Position numbers and translations under genes: made by a program. Under the pieces are notes generated by a model that did not search any database, was not told the origin of the DNA, and worked only from the letters and a program-made list of their open reading frames with translations. Of a DNA stretch of 64,000 nt, positions 61,443 through 64,000 are shown piece after piece. The first letter of the stretch is position 1; each line of letters opens with the position of its first letter. The stretch covers positions 62,001 to 126,000 of the forward strand of contig NZ_WNKF01000005.1 in the NCBI RefSeq assembly GCF_010119225.1. The letters are read 5' to 3'. The DNA comes from Cyclobacterium roseum (lineage in GTDB: Bacteria; Bacteroidota; Bacteroidia; Cytophagales; Cyclobacteriaceae).

Positions 61443-62872
61443 AATTTATTAAAATATTTAATAACCTCTTTGTAGTTAATCATTTGGAAAACAACGGTTG
61501 CCAGCACGATAAAACCGAGAAATAAAGGAACCATCCACAGAAAAGAATAAAAGGATTGAGCAAAAAACTCTTGCAGTATCAAAAACATATAAACCAATGT
61601 GGTGAAAATAAATAATGATTTAAGCATAAACACTATTTCCTTATTAGACTCACTATTAACAATCTTCCTGGAAAAATAGAAGTTTACACAATAACTTAGA
61701 AGATTGGTCAGTATCAAACCCAAAAGCAGTATAACCAAGTCTTCGTAGACAATCCCAATCACTATTGTCAGACTGTGAAAAATCTTTTTAAATATTTCAA
61801 GATAAAGTATTTTTCTTGTTTGGTTAAACACCTTAAATATGGTTCTACTATACATATCCTGTATGTAAAAGAAGGAACTAACGGTTAAAAATTTCAAGTA
61901 AAAGGAGGAATCTATCCATTTGGCTTCAAATAGTATAGCAATTATTTTATCCGAAAAAATGAAGATCAATGAGAAAATGGTTCCCATAATCAGCGTAAGG
62001 ATACTCACAAACCCAAAATAAACCTTGTAAAACTGGTTTTTATCATTCTGTATCTTGGAAAAAGATGGAAAAAATACACTTTGGATTACCATATTAATTA
62101 AATTATTGGGAACATCCTGAATTTTCTTAGCCTGATAGAAAAAACCCACCTGGGAGACGGAAAAATAAGTACCAATGATCAGTTGGTAAATGTTATCAAA
62201 TGCAGAATTAAGTACAGAAGCAATGGTCGTATTTACCCCAAAGCCAAATAGTTCTCTAAAGGATTTAATATTAAATCTAAACGACAACATAGCGCCTTCG
62301 AAGCCCCATAGAATTAAGGTCATAAATAATGAGGTGAAAACCTGTACAAAAATTAAAGACCACACCTCTGCTCCAAAATAAGCACTAACGATTCCTATCG
62401 ATGATCCAAATAATACCGCAAAAAATCTATAAATAGCTTTCTGGCGGAATCGTAAACTTTTAAGTAACCTCGCATTTTGGATTATCTGAAATGAATTGAT
62501 AATTAAAATAAAGGATGCCCCAATTAATAAATATTCCAAAGTTGGATCTTGGTAAAACGAGGCAATAGATCCGGAAAATAGAAAGATTAAAAAGAATAAA
62601 ACTAAACTTACTACTAAGTTAAAAATAAAAACAGTGGAATAGTCAATCTGCCTGGTGTCTTCCTTCCGTATCAATGCCCCGGAAAACCCACCTTCGGTCA
62701 ATACATTGGATACCGTTATGAAAAACATAATGATGGCTACCTTTCCAAAATCCTCCGGAGACAACAGTCGCGCAAGCCAAATGTTTGTAAGCAGTACAAT
62801 TACCAGCGTAATCAATTGGCCTAACGCAGTCCAAAACGAGCCTGAGATGATTTTTCTTACTAAAGAATTCAA
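61439..62872 (-). CDS. Wzx-like polysaccharide flippase
   Basis: A 477-residue membrane protein of the PST/MATE class with about 14 helices. The start [20 protein letters not shown] and [20 protein letters not shown] are the standard Wzx/WzxC pattern. It flips the lipid-linked repeat unit to the periplasmic side for the polymerase. It is the first fully visible operon gene after the Wzz-like gene, with a 175-base gap between them that could carry a promoter. Confidence 0.88.
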   Translation of the reverse strand: MNSLVRKIISGSFWTALGQLITLVIVLLTNIWLARLLSPEDFGKVAIIMFFITVSNVLTEGGFSGALIRKEDTRQIDYSTVFIFNLVVSLVLFFLIFLFSGSIASFYQDPTLEYLLIGASFILIINSFQIIQNARLLKSLRFRQKAIYRFFAVLFGSSIGIVSAYFGAEVWSLIFVQVFTSLFMTLILWGFEGAMLSFRFNIKSFRELFGFGVNTTIASVLNSAFDNIYQLIIGTYFSVSQVGFFYQAKKIQDVPNNLINMVIQSVFFPSFSKIQNDKNQFYKVYFGFVSILTLIMGTIFSLIFIFSDKIIAILFEAKWIDSSFYLKFLTVSSFFYIQDMYSRTIFKVFNQTRKILYLEIFKKIFHSLTIVIGIVYEDLVILLLGLILTNLLSYCVNFYFSRKIVNSESNKEIVFMLKSLFIFTTLVYMFLILQEFFAQSFYSFLWMVPLFLGFIVLATVVFQMINYKEVIKYFNKL

Positions 62873-63047
62873 AAATTTAACATTGATGTCCTAAAAATAC
62901 TCTTTAAGCTAGTTCAAAGGGCTTTTCGAAATATGGAAGGCAAAAAGGTGTGTTTATCAAATGTTAAACTAACTGAATTATAAAAAAATAGATCAGCTAA
63001 AAAACCATGAGATGAATCGTCAAAACCACCGAAAATCACTTTGAAGG

Positions 63048-64000
63048 CTATACCTTTTCCCATTCTTCTTTCAAGCCACGCAGGGTTGAGGTACCGAAGA
63101 CTACGCCTAAGGCGACAACTAAACCTACAAAGGTAAAAACGATTAAAATCAAAGGCCTTTTAGGTGCTGATTTTTCAGCGGGAACTGTCACTGGTTCGAT
63201 TATAGAAAAAACAGGGGTATCTTTAGATACTTGGAGTTTTGCTTGTTCAAGTTGTTTGGCTAGTTCTGTGTAGATATTAAATGCAAAATTGTATTCGGCC
63301 TCAAGTCGTTGTAATTCGTTATTCACAGATGCAGAAACTATATTTTGATTCCTGTCTCTAAAATTAGAAAGTTCGGCTTGAATTTTTTGAAATTCTTCCT
63401 TTTTTTCTTCAAACTGGGATTCAGTAAATTTCAATTGTTCCCTTGCATTCTGAATTTTATAAGCAATGACTTCTTTTTGCAGGAGACTCTCTGTAAATTT
63501 CGCCATCTGGGCCGCCATTTTCGGATCAGGCATTATAAAAGATATAGAGGTAAATCCCTCTTTATCGTTTGATTTAACTTCCAATTGACCTTCCAATCGT
63601 TTAAATAAGTCATAATCCTCTTTACTCACGATCATTAGATTCTGGTCCGAAGCAGAGGAATCTGTGATGGGTGAATCATTTCGAAAAACTTTGATAAGTT
63701 TTCCCGGTAAACCTAAGGTATATTCCTTTACTATGCCCAAGATGCCAGGAGAATATATTTGTGTATAATATTTCTTATAGGTAACTTTTTCATTGGACCC
63801 GGGCAGTGAAATTTCTGCATCCAATAACATCTTTCGAAATGGAACAGAAGAAACTAATTTAGGGTACAAAATGGGAGGTATTTCAGATCCGCCGGACACC
63901 CCACCTAGGTTGATCCCTGCAAGGGAGGCCAACCCGCTAAGACTGCTCCCATTTTTTCCTGATTCGGCTGTCTGAGGAACAAAAGTTGAAGAAGCTGTAT
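63048..64000 (-). CDS. Wzz/GumC-like chain-length determinant, C-terminal part (5' cut by window)
   Basis: The visible 316 residues are the end of a polysaccharide co-polymerase. The segment includes PQTAESGKNGSSLSGLASLA, a periplasmic coiled coil (about 190 residues of helix, KIQNAREQLKFTESQFEEKK to FNIYTELAKQLEQAKLQVSK), PVFSIIEPVTVPAEKSAPKR, and the C-terminal membrane helix (PLILIVFTFVGLVVALGVVF). These proteins set chain length. No kinase domain follows the last helix, so it is not the fused Wzc type. The N-terminal helix lies outside the window. Confidence 0.88.
   Translation of the reverse strand, partial: TASSTFVPQTAESGKNGSSLSGLASLAGINLGGVSGGSEIPPILYPKLVSSVPFRKMLLDAEISLPGSNEKVTYKKYYTQIYSPGILGIVKEYTLGLPGKLIKVFRNDSPITDSSASDQNLMIVSKEDYDLFKRLEGQLEVKSNDKEGFTSISFIMPDPKMAAQMAKFTESLLQKEVIAYKIQNAREQLKFTESQFEEKKEEFQKIQAELSNFRDRNQNIVSASVNNELQRLEAEYNFAFNIYTELAKQLEQAKLQVSKDTPVFSIIEPVTVPAEKSAPKRPLILIVFTFVGLVVALGVVFGTSTLRGLKEEWEKV

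Noticed and set aside
1-64000. tRNA, rRNA, CRISPR arrays, insertion sequences, prophage genes
   Set aside because: Reading both strands gave no cloverleaf, repeat-spacer pattern, transposase or integrase that could be supported.

Overview
The window reads as a chromosomal segment of a Bacteroidota bacterium, most likely order Cytophagales. The evidence is a type IX secretion C-terminal sorting domain (7799-9406), Bacteroidota-specific families (DUF3078, DUF5687, IPExxxVDY), -7 promoter elements of the TAnnTTTG type instead of sigma70 boxes, several TTG starts overlapping upstream stops, and little Shine-Dalgarno use. No rRNA, tRNA, CRISPR array, insertion sequence or phage gene was seen.

Layout. 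1-3.7 kb: tail of a succinate dehydrogenase/fumarate reductase iron-sulfur subunit, a Ppx/GppA phosphatase and a SulP permease. 3.8-7.4 kb: a Cu/Zn superoxide dismutase lipoprotein, then a scar where two convergent genes (ArnT-like glycosyltransferase and PAP2 phosphatase) both lack their 3' parts, an orphan AllA-like cupin and two very small genes. 7.8-14 kb: a PKD/SprB-like T9SS cargo protein, M16 peptidase, O-methyltransferase, MltD-like transglycosylase and DUF3078 protein. 14-16.7 kb (minus strand): dnaX, interrupted at an A10 run exactly where a -1 shift would turn a short gamma product into full tau, and a GNAT protein. 16.8-25 kb: DUF5687 permease plus ATPase, a Tat-exported sulfite-oxidase-like molybdoenzyme with a monohaem cytochrome, DUF3748 protein, GH31 glycosidase and a lipoprotein. 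25-33.3 kb: typA, pfkA, miaA, a receiver-Hpt protein plus a stand-alone receiver, a beta-lactamase-fold hydrolase and an NFACT/RqcH-like protein.

33.4-41 kb is core metabolism: pyk with its IPExxxVDY partner, divergent from acpP-fabF-rnc, then nadE, lgt and yidD. 41-45.5 kb carries three outer-membrane genes: a POTRA/BamA-like protein, a PorV/PorQ-like barrel, and a protein joining a helix-hairpin-helix region to a large predicted beta-barrel. mscL and oligopeptidase B follow. 48.3-52.4 kb is a four-gene operon of circularly permuted ATP-grasp, alpha-E protein, Anbu-type proteasome homologue and transglutaminase. A membrane metallophosphoesterase separates it from 53.7-64 kb, an AT-rich minus-strand capsule/exopolysaccharide operon (Wzz-like, flippase, two acyltransferases, polymerase, three GT4 glycosyltransferases, Wzi) cut by the window end.

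Most of the window is ordinary. The observations most worth following are the dnaX A10 site, the helix-hairpin-helix/beta-barrel gene coupled to a PorV-like gene, the Anbu operon, and the double truncation near 5.3 kb.
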